From JANOGU01 sp964499865 (GTDB lineage Bacteria > Pseudomonadota > Alphaproteobacteria > Rhodobacterales > Rhodobacteraceae), in contig CAZCPY010000135.1 in NCBI GenBank assembly GCA_964499865.1, positions 1 to 8,021 of the forward strand: a DNA stretch of 8,021 nucleotides, read 5' to 3'. Below the pieces are notes generated by a model. It was not told the origin of the DNA and made no database searches. It was given only the letters and a program-made list of their open reading frames with translations. Position numbers and translations under genes: made by a program. Below, piece after piece: positions 1-6,185 of this stretch. Every line of letters starts with the position of its first letter. Positions within the stretch are counted from its first letter, which is position 1.

Positions 1-857
1 TGCTGCCGGTGCCGATGATGAACATCATCAACGGCGGCGCGCATGCCGACAACCCCATCGACATCCAGGAATTCATGGTCATGCCGGTCGGCGCCGCCAA
101 CATCCGCGAGGCGGTGCGGTGCGGTTCCGAGATCTTCCATACGCTCAAGAAGGAACTGCATGACGCAGGTCTTTCGACCGGCATCGGCGACGAGGGCGGC
201 TTTGCCCCGAACCTGAAGTCCGCCCGCGCCGCCCTGGATTTCATCCTCAAGGCGGTGGACAAGGCGGGTTACAAGGCCGGCGAAGACGTGTTCCTGGCGC
301 TGGACTGCGCCGCGACCGAATACTTCAAGGACGGCAAGTACGAGATGACGGGCGAGAAGAAGTCGCTGACCCCCGCGCAGAACGTGGCGTTCCTTGCGAA
401 GCTTGCCGCCGACTACCCCATCATCTCGATCGAGGACGGCTGTTCCGAGGATGACTGGGAAGGCTGGAAGCTGCTGACCGACAGGATCGGCGACAAGGTG
501 CAGCTGGTGGGCGACGACCTGTTCGTCACCAACCCCCGCCGCCTTGCCGACGGGATCGCCCGGCGCACCGCCAATGCGATGCTGGTCAAGGTCAACCAGA
601 TCGGCACGCTGACCGAGACGCTGCAGGCGGTCGAGATGGCGCATCGCGCGGGCTACCGCAACGTGATGAGCCACCGCTCCGGCGAGACCGAAGACAGCAC
701 CATCGCCGACCTTGCCGTGGCCACCAACTGCGGCCAGATCAAGACCGGGTCGCTGGCGCGGTCGGACCGGCTGGCCAAGTACAACCAGCTGATCCGCATC
801 GAGGAAATGCTGGGCGAGACGGCCGAGTACATGGGCCGCGGGATGCTGCGCGCGTGA
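1..857 (+). CDS. eno: Enolase, C-terminal part (5' end outside window)
   Basis: Enolase interconverts 2-phosphoglycerate and phosphoenolpyruvate in glycolysis/gluconeogenesis; it is cytoplasmic and Mg-dependent. The reading frame is already open at the left edge (first full codon at base 3, reading LPVPMMNIINGGAHADN), so about the first third of the usual roughly 430-residue protein is missing. Visible family signatures, in order, are GDEGGFAPN (catalytic Glu codon at 192-194), the metal-binding aspartates in LALDCA, SIEDG and VGDDLFVTN, the catalytic Lys in MLVKVNQIGTLTET, and SHRSGETED followed by NCGQIKTGSLARSDR. The C-terminus, EYMGRGMLRA, is normal in length. The residue after the metal-ligand motif is Cys (IEDGCSEDDW); from memory this position is more often hydrophobic, so it is a mild variant. 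The gene is convergent with sodB and may share its stop region with a small downstream gene. Identification is secure. Confidence 0.98.
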   Translation, partial: LPVPMMNIINGGAHADNPIDIQEFMVMPVGAANIREAVRCGSEIFHTLKKELHDAGLSTGIGDEGGFAPNLKSARAALDFILKAVDKAGYKAGEDVFLALDCAATEYFKDGKYEMTGEKKSLTPAQNVAFLAKLAADYPIISIEDGCSEDDWEGWKLLTDRIGDKVQLVGDDLFVTNPRRLADGIARRTANAMLVKVNQIGTLTETLQAVEMAHRAGYRNVMSHRSGETEDSTIADLAVATNCGQIKTGSLARSDRLAKYNQLIRIEEMLGETAEYMGRGMLRA

Positions 858-985
858 TCCGCGCGGGCGCGCTCGCCTGCCCGGTCGGGACGCCGCAGGC
901 CATCTTCCGCCTGCACGGCGACGCGGCGGCGAACTTCGTCGCCGCGCACGGGGGCTTCGGGCCGTTGCGGCGGGCGACCGGGTGA
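854..985 (+). CDS. Possible 43-residue protein overlapping the eno stop codon
   Basis: A GTG codon overlaps the enolase stop in the arrangement GTGA, which is typical of translationally coupled genes, and opens a frame of 43 codons ending in TGA. The product begins MIRAGALACPVGTPQAIF and ends GPLRRATG. All 43 third positions are G or C, while first positions are about three quarters and second positions about three fifths GC. That gradient is the signature of real coding DNA in a high-GC genome. I do not recognise the protein and see no membrane segment or known motif. The Shine-Dalgarno is poor, so translation would depend on ribosomes finishing eno. It could instead be the remnant of a longer gene, or a chance frame in GC-rich DNA. 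The function is unknown. Confidence 0.42.
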   Translation: MIRAGALACPVGTPQAIFRLHGDAAANFVAAHGGFGPLRRATG

Positions 986-988
986 AGG

Positions 989-1006
989 GGGCGCGGAGAG
1001 GCGCCC
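989..1006. terminator. Weak hairpin between convergent eno and sodB
   Basis: A perfect 6-bp GC stem (GGGCGC, loop GGAGAG, GCGCCC) sits between the two convergent units, just after the small frame that follows eno and 23 bases beyond the sodB stop. It could act as a bidirectional stop site. No T-run follows on either strand, so it is not a classical intrinsic terminator. Confidence 0.3.
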
Positions 1007-1029
1007 TGTCGGCGAAAGTCGCGCCGGGA

Positions 1030-1629
1030 CTACAGCCCCGCCGCGACCGCTTCCCAGTTCACCAGCCTGTCGAGGAAGTTGGCGAGGTAGGCGGGCCGCT
1101 TGTTGCGGAAGTCGATGTAGTAGGAATGTTCCCACACGTCGCAGCCCAGCAGCGCCGTCTGGCCGAAACACAGCGGGTTCACGCCGTTCTCGGTCTTGGT
1201 CACCTTGAGCGACCCGTCCCTGTCCTTGACCAGCCAGCACCAGCCCGCCCCGAACTGCCCCGCGCCCGCGGCGCTGAAGGCATCCTTGAACGCCTGCACC
1301 GACCCGAAGCTTTCCGTCAGCGCCTTTTCCAGCGCGCCCGGCATCTTCTTTTCGCCCGGCGCCATCCAGCCCCAGAACATGTTGTGGTTCCAGTGCTGGC
1401 TGGCGTTGTTGAAGATGCCGCTCTGCGCCACGGCGCCCGCGGCATAGGTGCCGGTGACGATCTCCTCGAGCGACCTGCCTTCCCACGCGGTCCCGGCGAT
1501 CAGCTTGTTGCCGTTGTCGACATAGGCCTTGTGGTGCAGGTCGTGATGGTACTCCAGCGTCTCCTTCGACATGCCGAGGGAGGCCAGCGCGTCATGCGCA
1601 TAGGGAAGGTCGGGCAGCGTGAAGGCCAT
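1030..1629 (-). CDS. sodB: Superoxide dismutase, Fe type
   Basis: This enzyme dismutates superoxide to O2 and H2O2. At 199 residues it has the usual length, and with no signal peptide it should be cytoplasmic. The four metal ligands are visible: His28 (LEYHHDLHH), His82 (QHWNHNMFW), and Asp164 and His168 (DVWEHSYYIDF). Gln78, four residues before His82, is at the position of the active-site Gln69 of E. coli SodB. Mn enzymes have Gly there and place the glutamine in the C-terminal half, so the Fe type is favoured, although a cambialistic enzyme cannot be excluded. The ATG is supported by AAAGGA on the minus strand (1637-1642), seven bases before it, and the N-terminus MAFTLPDLPYAHDAL matches the family. 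It is separated from the secreted-protein gene by 83 bases and probably has its own promoter. Confidence 0.98.
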   Translation of the reverse strand: MAFTLPDLPYAHDALASLGMSKETLEYHHDLHHKAYVDNGNKLIAGTAWEGRSLEEIVTGTYAAGAVAQSGIFNNASQHWNHNMFWGWMAPGEKKMPGALEKALTESFGSVQAFKDAFSAAGAGQFGAGWCWLVKDRDGSLKVTKTENGVNPLCFGQTALLGCDVWEHSYYIDFRNKRPAYLANFLDRLVNWEAVAAGL

Positions 1630-1661
1630 GGCGGCATCCTTTCAAGGGGGCAAAGCGTCTG

Positions 1662-1710
1662 GCGGCAGGTAGGCGCGCGACCCCGCCCTGGTCAAGGGGC
1701 GGCCTGCCGC
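1662..1710 (-). terminator. Inverted repeat downstream of the secreted-protein gene
   Basis: Perfect 8-bp arms (GCGGCAGG at 1662-1669 and CCTGCCGC at 1703-1710) enclose a second small stem (CCCT at 1686-1689 with AGGG at 1695-1698). The structure begins two bases after the stop codon of the 1713-2111 gene, where a terminator would be expected. It has no T-run, so it may be a Rho-associated or mRNA-stabilising hairpin, or a regulatory element in front of sodB. Confidence 0.35.
1666..1695 (-). promoter_or_regulatory. Candidate sodB promoter
   Basis: On the minus strand TTGACC (1690-1695) resembles a sigma-70 -35 box and is followed after 18 bases by TACCTG (1666-1671), a poor -10 box. It lies 37 bases upstream of the sodB ATG. 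Only the -35 element is convincing, and the site overlaps the inverted repeat described at 1662-1710. Confidence 0.25.
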
Positions 1711-1712
1711 GG

Positions 1713-2111
1713 TCAGAGACGGCCCTCGATCACGCTGCAGGCGCCCTGCCCGGCAAAGGGCCCCACGTAGTCGAGCGCCTGCACCGAAAGCGAGGCCCGC
1801 CCGTCCGCCTTCTGCCGGGTCAGGCGAAAGTTCATCCGCGCCGTCTGGTTGGCGTCGCTCTTCACCGTGTAGGACCAGGTGAAGGTGGTGCGCACGGCAT
1901 TGTCGGTTTCCACCCGCGCTTGCGTGGGCCCCTGCAGGAAATGGCGGATCAGCGGGTCGGAGACCGCCACCGTCTCGCCCTGCCGCCCGGGTTCGATCAC
2001 CACCACGGTCGGCACCCAGGTGTTTTCCCCGGTGAAGCGGCACTCGTACAGCTCCGCCGCCCCTGCGGGCGCGGCAAGAAGGCAGAAGGCAAGCGCGGCG
2101 CGTATCGGCAT
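1713..2111 (-). CDS. Small secreted protein of unknown function
   Basis: This 132-residue protein has a clear Sec signal peptide: MPIR, then a hydrophobic stretch (AALAFCLLAAPAG), then cleavage likely near residue 19 (AGAA before ELYECRF). The mature part should be periplasmic, about 113 residues, rich in alternating polar/hydrophobic beta-strand pattern, with only two cysteines (Cys24 and Cys125) near its two ends, which could form a disulfide. I do not recognise a domain. The ATG at 2111 is chosen over an in-frame start at 2168 because the signal peptide begins there and the longer version adds an implausible low-complexity leader. The ribosome binding region is a G homopolymer six bases upstream. 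It lies 63 bases after soxG in the same direction and might be read through from the sox operon. No link to sarcosine metabolism is shown. Confidence 0.75.
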   Translation of the reverse strand: MPIRAALAFCLLAAPAGAAELYECRFTGENTWVPTVVVIEPGRQGETVAVSDPLIRHFLQGPTQARVETDNAVRTTFTWSYTVKSDANQTARMNFRLTRQKADGRASLSVQALDYVGPFAGQGACSVIEGRL

Positions 2112-2117
2112 CGTCAA

Positions 2118-2127
2118 CCCCCCCCCC
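2118..2127 (-). repeat. Ten-G homopolymer in the ribosome binding region of the secreted-protein gene
   Basis: The plus strand has ten C followed by five G (2118-2132). On the minus strand this reads CCCCC then ten G, ending six bases (TTGACG) before the ATG at 2111. The G tract is the only thing that could serve as a Shine-Dalgarno sequence, since the anti-SD CCUCC can pair with G through G-C and G-U pairs. Confidence 0.6.
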
Positions 2128-2137
2128 GGGGGACTTC

Positions 2138-2153
2138 CAAGGGAACGCCCTTG
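2138..2153. other. Short hairpin between soxG and the secreted-protein gene
   Basis: A perfect 6-bp stem with a four-base loop (CAAGGG AACG CCCTTG) lies 21 bases past the soxG stop. No T-run follows it. It may mark the 3' end of the sox transcript or simply be a chance palindrome. Confidence 0.22.
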
Positions 2154-2174
2154 CCGGCCCCCTGTCAATCCCGC

Positions 2175-2729
2175 CTAGCCGCCAAGCTCTGACCCCGGCA
2201 TGGCGGCATGGCACAGCACGCCGAAGGCATAGGCCGCCACCGACCGGAAGGTGACGATCCGCAGCCCCCCCTCGATGCGCCACAGCGCGCAGGCGACCTG
2301 CGCCAGGCGCGTGCGCCGAAGTTCGCCCTGCGGCAGCGCGGCGATGTCCACCGGGCAGAGCTTGGCCGCCACCTCGTCGGCCTTGTCGCCCGTCACCTCG
2401 AACACCGCGCGGGCGTCCGACACCTCGGCGGCCAGGTGGTGCTGCCCCAGCAGCGCCTTGGCGATGTCGGCCAGTGCCCGGGCCACCGCCTCGCGCGGCA
2501 GGATCAGCAGGACTTCGTCCGGGCTCATCCAGGCCGCGGCGCGGTCGTCCTTGACCACGATCCGCCGCAGGTCCGGCACCGTGCAGCCGGTCGCGGCCCT
2601 GATGGCCTTTCCCAGCCCCTCGGTGCCGGGCTTCGCCCGCAGCGCGATCATGCCGAGCGGGCCGATTTCGGCGACCCGCGCAAAGCCGTCGTAGGACGCC
2701 CGGGCCAGCGGCGTGACGGGATCAGGCAT
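2175..2729 (-). CDS. soxG: Sarcosine oxidase, gamma subunit
   Basis: This is the smallest-but-one subunit of cytoplasmic heterotetrameric sarcosine oxidase; it packs against the alpha subunit and has no known cofactor of its own. At 184 residues it is of usual length. The C-terminal half carries the family pattern: ARAVFEVTGDKADEV, then LCPVDIAALP, then RRTRLAQVACALWR, and the final IVTFRSVAAYAFGVL, which resemble the tetrahydrofolate-binding fold of GcvT-like proteins. The ATG overlaps the end of soxA by 8 bases, so the two are likely translationally coupled. A purine-rich GAGGGAG lies about nine bases upstream within soxA. It is the last gene of the sox operon. Identification rests on both sequence pattern and operon position. 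Confidence 0.96.
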   Translation of the reverse strand: MPDPVTPLARASYDGFARVAEIGPLGMIALRAKPGTEGLGKAIRAATGCTVPDLRRIVVKDDRAAAWMSPDEVLLILPREAVARALADIAKALLGQHHLAAEVSDARAVFEVTGDKADEVAAKLCPVDIAALPQGELRRTRLAQVACALWRIEGGLRIVTFRSVAAYAFGVLCHAAMPGSELGG

Positions 2730-5616
2730 TCTGGCGCGCTCCCTCGGGGTCGTAGAAGACCGGGCTGACGATTTTCGCCTGCACGGTCGTGCCGTCGAGC
2801 TTCGCGAAGGTCACCGTCTGCCCCATCCGCTGCGGCCCCCGCGCGATCAGGCCCATGCCGATGCCACGCTTCAAGGTCGGGCTCCAATAGGCCGAGGTCA
2901 CCCGACCTTCGGTGTTCCGCTGCCCGTTGCCGTTGGTCCCCGGCGCCACCGCATAGGCGCCGTCCGGCAGGACCGACCCGTCCGCCGTCTCAAGCCCCAC
3001 CAGCTTCCAGCGGTCGGGGTCGTGGAAATGGCTGCGGTCCTGCCCGCGCTTGCCCAGATGGTCGGCCTTCTTCCTCGAGATCGCCCAGTCGAGCCCCAGG
3101 TCCTGCGGGATCACCGTGCCGTCGGTCTCGTCGCCGATCATGATGAAGCCCTTCTCGGCCCGCATCACATGCAGCGCCTCGGTGCCGTAGGGCATCAGGC
3201 CATGGCCCGTCCCGGCCTCCAGGCAGGCCTGCCAGAAGGCCAAGCCCTGCGCCGCGGGCACCGCGACCTCGTAGCTGAGTTCACCCGAGAACGAGATGCG
3301 GAACACCCGCGCCGGAATCCCCGCAAGCCTCCCCTCGGCCCAGGCCATGAAGGGCAGCGCTTCGGCGGAGACATCCATGCCGCCAAGGGCTTGCAGGACG
3401 GCCCTCGCCTGCGGTCCGACGATGGCGATCTGCGCGTATTGCTCGGTCAGGTTGGCGGCAAAGACCTGCCAGTCCCACCATTCGCACTGCAGCCAGTCCT
3501 CCATCCAGCCATGGATCCGGTCGGCGCCGCCGCTGGTCGTGTGGCAAAGCCAGGTGTCCGCGTCCAGCCGCGCCACCACGCCGTCGTCGGACAGGAACCC
3601 CTGCTCGTTGCACATCAGGCCATAGCGGCACTTGCCGACCGGCAGGCTGGACATCACGCCGGTATAGAGCATGTCGAGGAAGCGGCCCGCATCCGGCCCC
3701 TTGACGACGATCTTGCCAAGCGTTGATGCGTCAAGCAATCCAACGGCTTGCCGGGTGTTGTTCACTTCCCTTTCGACCGCCTGCGCATGGCTCTCGCCGG
3801 GCCGCGGGAAAGTGTAGGGGCGGCGCCACAGGCCCACCGGCTCCATGTAGGCGCCCTGCGCCTCGTGCCAGTCGTGGATCGGCGTGCGGCGCAGCGGCTG
3901 GAAGATCGACCCGCGCGCCTCGCCCGCCAGCGCGCCGATCGTCACCGGCGCGTAGGGCGGGCGGAACGTCGTCGTGCCGACCGCCGGAATAGCCTCGTTC
4001 AGCGCCTTCGCAAGAACCGCCAGCCCGTTGATGTTGCTCAGCTTTCCCTGATCCGTCGCCATCCCCAGCGTGGTGTAGCGCTTGGTGTGCTCGACGCTCT
4101 CGTAGCCCTCGCGCGCGGCCAGTTCCACATCCGAGACCTTCACGTCGTTCTGGTAGTCGAGCCACATCTTGGCCTTGAGCCCGTCCCCCGCGCCCTGCGG
4201 CATCGGGCGGACCGGGGCGGCGGGCTCGATCTCGCCCGCCGCCGCGCCGACGCAGGCGACCAGCGCCTGCCCGTCGTGGTTCAGCGGCGGGCGGGCGAGG
4301 TCGGGGCGGAAGGCCTGCGCGGCCTCGTCCCAGGCAAGCTTGCCGCCGCAATGGCTCCAGAGGTGGACGACCGGCGACCAGCCGCCGGCCATGCCGACGG
4401 CATCGCAGGCGATCTCGTCCAGCACGGCGCCCTCGCCGGCCATCAGGCCGATGGCGACCCCCGTCACCCGGCGCCCGCCCTTGACCTTGACGATGGCACG
4501 CCCGGTCTCGATCCGCACTCCTGCGGCACGCGCCGCGGTGGCCATCGGCCCCTCCGCCCGGTCGCGGGCGTCCACCACCAGCGGCACCGCCAGCCCGGCC
4601 CCCAGCAGCGCCAGGGCGGTGCGGTAGCCATCGTCGCAGGTGGTGGCGATCACCGTCCGGTCGCCCGGGGAAACCCCCCAGTTCACCACATAGTCGCGGA
4701 TCGCCGAGGCCAGCATGACGCCCGGAATGTCGTTCCCGGCAAAGGGGATCGGCCGTTCGATGGCGCCCGTGGCCGCGACGATGCGGCCCGCCCGGATGCG
4801 CCACAGCCGCTTGCGCGGCCGCCCGTCGCCGGGGACTGCGTCCAGCGTCTGCTCGGCCAGCACATAGCCGTGGTCGTAGACGCCCGCGACCAGGGTGCGC
4901 GTCCTGACGGTGGCCCCGGCGCGGGCCAGCGCCTGAAGCTGCGCGTCGACCCAGACCTCGGCCGGCTGTCCGCCCACCTCCGCCTGGTCCACCGGCGCGC
5001 GGCCGCCCCAATGGGGGGCCATCTCGCACAGGATCACGCGGCGGCCCGCCTCGGCGGCCTCGCGCGCGGCTTTCAGCCCCGCGACGCCGCCGCCGACCAC
5101 CAGCACGTCGCAGAAGGCATAGGCCTGTTCGTAGCGGTCCTCGTCCCGCTCCGTGGGCGCCTGTCCCAGGCCCGCGGACTGTCGGATGACCGGCTCGAAG
5201 ACGTGCTTCCAGAAGGCGCGCGGGTGGATGAAGGTCTTGTAGTAGAAGCCCGCGGGAAGGAACCGCGCCAGCCGCGCGTTGATCGCGCCGATGTCGAACT
5301 CCAGGCTCGGCCAGTGGTTCTGGCTGCGCGCCGTCAGGCCCTCGAACAGTTCCGTCGTCGTCGCCCGCTGGTTCGGCTCGAACCGGCCCCCGGTGCCGAG
5401 GTTCACCAGCGCGTTCGGCTCCTCCACGCCTGCGGCGACAATGCCGCGGGGCCGGTGGTACTTGAACGACCGCCCGACGAGGGTCTGGCCATTGGCCAAG
5501 AGCGCCGAGGCCAGCGTGTCGCCGGGATGGCCCTTGAGGCGCTTGCCGTTGAAGGTGAAGTCGAGCGCATGGCTGCGGTCGATCAGGCGGCCGCCGGTGG
5601 CGAGGCGCGTGCTCAT
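2722..5616 (-). CDS. soxA: Sarcosine oxidase, alpha subunit
   Basis: This large subunit (964 residues, normal length) works with SoxB to turn sarcosine, O2 and tetrahydrofolate into glycine, 5,10-methylene-THF and H2O2. Residues about 1-100 form the ferredoxin-like domain typical of this subunit, but there is no Cys before residue 168, so no Fe-S cluster can be bound, as expected for the family. A Rossmann motif (DVLVVGGGVAGL, glycines at 174-179) with an acidic strand end (Glu197) marks the NAD-binding module. From about residue 580 to the end is a GcvT-like folate domain, with GFLSDDG (Asp677-Asp678) and CHTTSGGADRIHGWMEDW. The start at 5616 is supported by AAGGA eight bases upstream and by MSTRLATGGRLIDR. 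A further 104 open codons upstream run across the repeats and soxD and are rejected. It overlaps soxG by 8 bases. Confidence 0.98.
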   Translation of the reverse strand: MSTRLATGGRLIDRSHALDFTFNGKRLKGHPGDTLASALLANGQTLVGRSFKYHRPRGIVAAGVEEPNALVNLGTGGRFEPNQRATTTELFEGLTARSQNHWPSLEFDIGAINARLARFLPAGFYYKTFIHPRAFWKHVFEPVIRQSAGLGQAPTERDEDRYEQAYAFCDVLVVGGGVAGLKAAREAAEAGRRVILCEMAPHWGGRAPVDQAEVGGQPAEVWVDAQLQALARAGATVRTRTLVAGVYDHGYVLAEQTLDAVPGDGRPRKRLWRIRAGRIVAATGAIERPIPFAGNDIPGVMLASAIRDYVVNWGVSPGDRTVIATTCDDGYRTALALLGAGLAVPLVVDARDRAEGPMATAARAAGVRIETGRAIVKVKGGRRVTGVAIGLMAGEGAVLDEIACDAVGMAGGWSPVVHLWSHCGGKLAWDEAAQAFRPDLARPPLNHDGQALVACVGAAAGEIEPAAPVRPMPQGAGDGLKAKMWLDYQNDVKVSDVELAAREGYESVEHTKRYTTLGMATDQGKLSNINGLAVLAKALNEAIPAVGTTTFRPPYAPVTIGALAGEARGSIFQPLRRTPIHDWHEAQGAYMEPVGLWRRPYTFPRPGESHAQAVEREVNNTRQAVGLLDASTLGKIVVKGPDAGRFLDMLYTGVMSSLPVGKCRYGLMCNEQGFLSDDGVVARLDADTWLCHTTSGGADRIHGWMEDWLQCEWWDWQVFAANLTEQYAQIAIVGPQARAVLQALGGMDVSAEALPFMAWAEGRLAGIPARVFRISFSGELSYEVAVPAAQGLAFWQACLEAGTGHGLMPYGTEALHVMRAEKGFIMIGDETDGTVIPQDLGLDWAISRKKADHLGKRGQDRSHFHDPDRWKLVGLETADGSVLPDGAYAVAPGTNGNGQRNTEGRVTSAYWSPTLKRGIGMGLIARGPQRMGQTVTFAKLDGTTVQAKIVSPVFYDPEGARQNA

Positions 5617-5640
5617 GCGGCGGTTCCTTGCGGAGGACGG

Positions 5641-5687
5641 GCGCCCCCCTCCCCCGTCTCCTCCCCACGGGGGGGAGGGGAGGCGCC
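5641..5687. repeat. GC-rich hairpin repeat, copy A
   Basis: This 47-bp element in the soxD-soxA gap starts with GCGCCCCCC, contains a 10-bp stem (5657-5666 with 5672-5681, one G-U pair, 5-base loop) and ends with AGGCGCC. Its reverse complement is closely similar to copy B at 5719-5762. The two copies face each other across 31 bases, like a REP-type doublet. This style of C-rich/G-rich repeat is, from memory, common between genes in high-GC alphaproteobacteria. It has no coding potential of its own. Confidence 0.75.
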
Positions 5688-5718
5688 CTGGCGGCAAGGG
5701 GCGGGACGGCTGCGGCGG

Positions 5719-5762
5719 GGCGCCTCCTCCCCCCTTGTGGGGGAGGATGGGTGGGGGGGCGC
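5719..5762. repeat. GC-rich hairpin repeat, copy B (inverted)
   Basis: This 44-bp element starts with GGCGCC, has a perfect 9-bp stem (TCCTCCCCC at 5725-5733 with GGGGGAGGA at 5739-5747, loop CTTGT) and ends in seven G and CGC. Read in reverse complement it aligns with copy A over most of its length, including both ends. The facing GGCGCC ends also let A and B pair into one long cruciform or mRNA hairpin. It lies between the soxD stop and the soxA ribosome binding site. Confidence 0.75.
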
Positions 5763-5782
5763 GGGCTGCGTCACGGGGCGGG

Positions 5783-6100
5783 TCATGGCGTCCACTCCGG
5801 GCGGCGGGCCTGGATGGCGGCGATGATCTCGGGCGGGGGCGCTTGGGTCTGGGCGGGGTAGGTGCCGAAGACCTCGAGCGTGGCGGTGCAGCGCGCGGCG
5901 AGGAACCACTTGCCGCAGCCATAGGCATGCCGCCAGCGTTCGAAATGCACGCCCTTGGGATTGGTGCGGGCGAACATGTAGGATTCGAACTCCTCGTCCG
6001 AGGACCCCGGCCCGAAGCGCTTCAGATGCGCCTCGCCGCCGGGGGCGAGTTCGGTTTCCTCGGCTTGCACGCCGCAGTTGGGGCAGGTCAGCAGGAGCAT
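5783..6100 (-). CDS. soxD: Sarcosine oxidase, delta subunit
   Basis: This small zinc-binding subunit of heterotetrameric sarcosine oxidase has 105 residues (usual length about 90-105). The structural zinc site is visible as Cys6 and Cys9 (LTCPNCG) with His58 and Cys62 (RHAYGCGKWF), which is the expected Cys2-His-Cys arrangement for SoxD. Other family hallmarks are FARTNPKGVHFERWRH and LAARCTATLEVFGTYPA. The ATG has AAGGGAG seven bases upstream. It is separated from soxB by 85 bases and from soxA by 166 bases, both gaps filled by repeats. The protein is expected only as part of the SoxBDAG complex in the cytoplasm. Confidence 0.97.
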   Translation of the reverse strand: MLLLTCPNCGVQAEETELAPGGEAHLKRFGPGSSDEEFESYMFARTNPKGVHFERWRHAYGCGKWFLAARCTATLEVFGTYPAQTQAPPPEIIAAIQARRPEWTP

Positions 6101-6118
6101 CGGGCGTCTCCCTTGCGG

Positions 6119-6178
6119 AAGCCCCGGGGGCTCTGCCCCCGGACCCCCGGGATACTTGGGAAGAGATGAAGGGGCGTA
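6119..6178. repeat. Intergenic hairpin repeat between soxB and soxD
   Basis: The core is a perfect 8-bp stem with a three-base loop (CCGGGGGC TCT GCCCCCGG, 6124-6142), followed by ACCCCCGGGATACTTGGGA and AGAGATGAAG. From memory, very similar blocks (GGGGGCTCTGCCCCCGGACC, then a GGGATA-TTTGGGA-like part and AGAGATGAA) recur between genes in Rhodobacteraceae genomes, so I read it as a dispersed repeat and not as a terminator. On the minus strand, the direction of the sox operon, no T-run follows the stem. Confidence 0.65.
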
Positions 6179-6185
6179 AGTGCCA

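Noticed and set aside
982..1770. Plus-strand open frame of 262 codons opposite sodB, and minus-strand frames at 653-1486 and 1642-2283
   Set aside because: They lie over well-supported genes in the wrong frame or strand and have atypical compositions with no motifs.
2112..2168. Longer start for the secreted protein (19 extra codons)
   Set aside because: It would bury the signal peptide behind a Gly/Arg leader encoded by the homopolymer. The ATG at 2111 gives a standard signal peptide.
3731..5668. Long open frame (645 codons) on the minus strand in another phase of soxA
   Set aside because: Its translation is almost entirely Arg, Gly and Ala with no recognisable protein. It is the phase shadow of soxA.
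3748..5826. Very long open frame (692 codons) on the plus strand opposite soxA
   Set aside because: It is antisense to the clearly coding soxA, has an Arg/Gly/Ala/Pro-rich low-complexity translation with no family signature, and runs through the intergenic repeats. Long antisense frames are normal in high-GC genes.
5617..5928. Upstream extension of soxA by 104 codons
   Set aside because: The extension runs through the repeat doublet and into soxD, is Pro/Arg/Ser low-complexity, and a well-placed AAGGA and the family N-terminus support the start at 5616.
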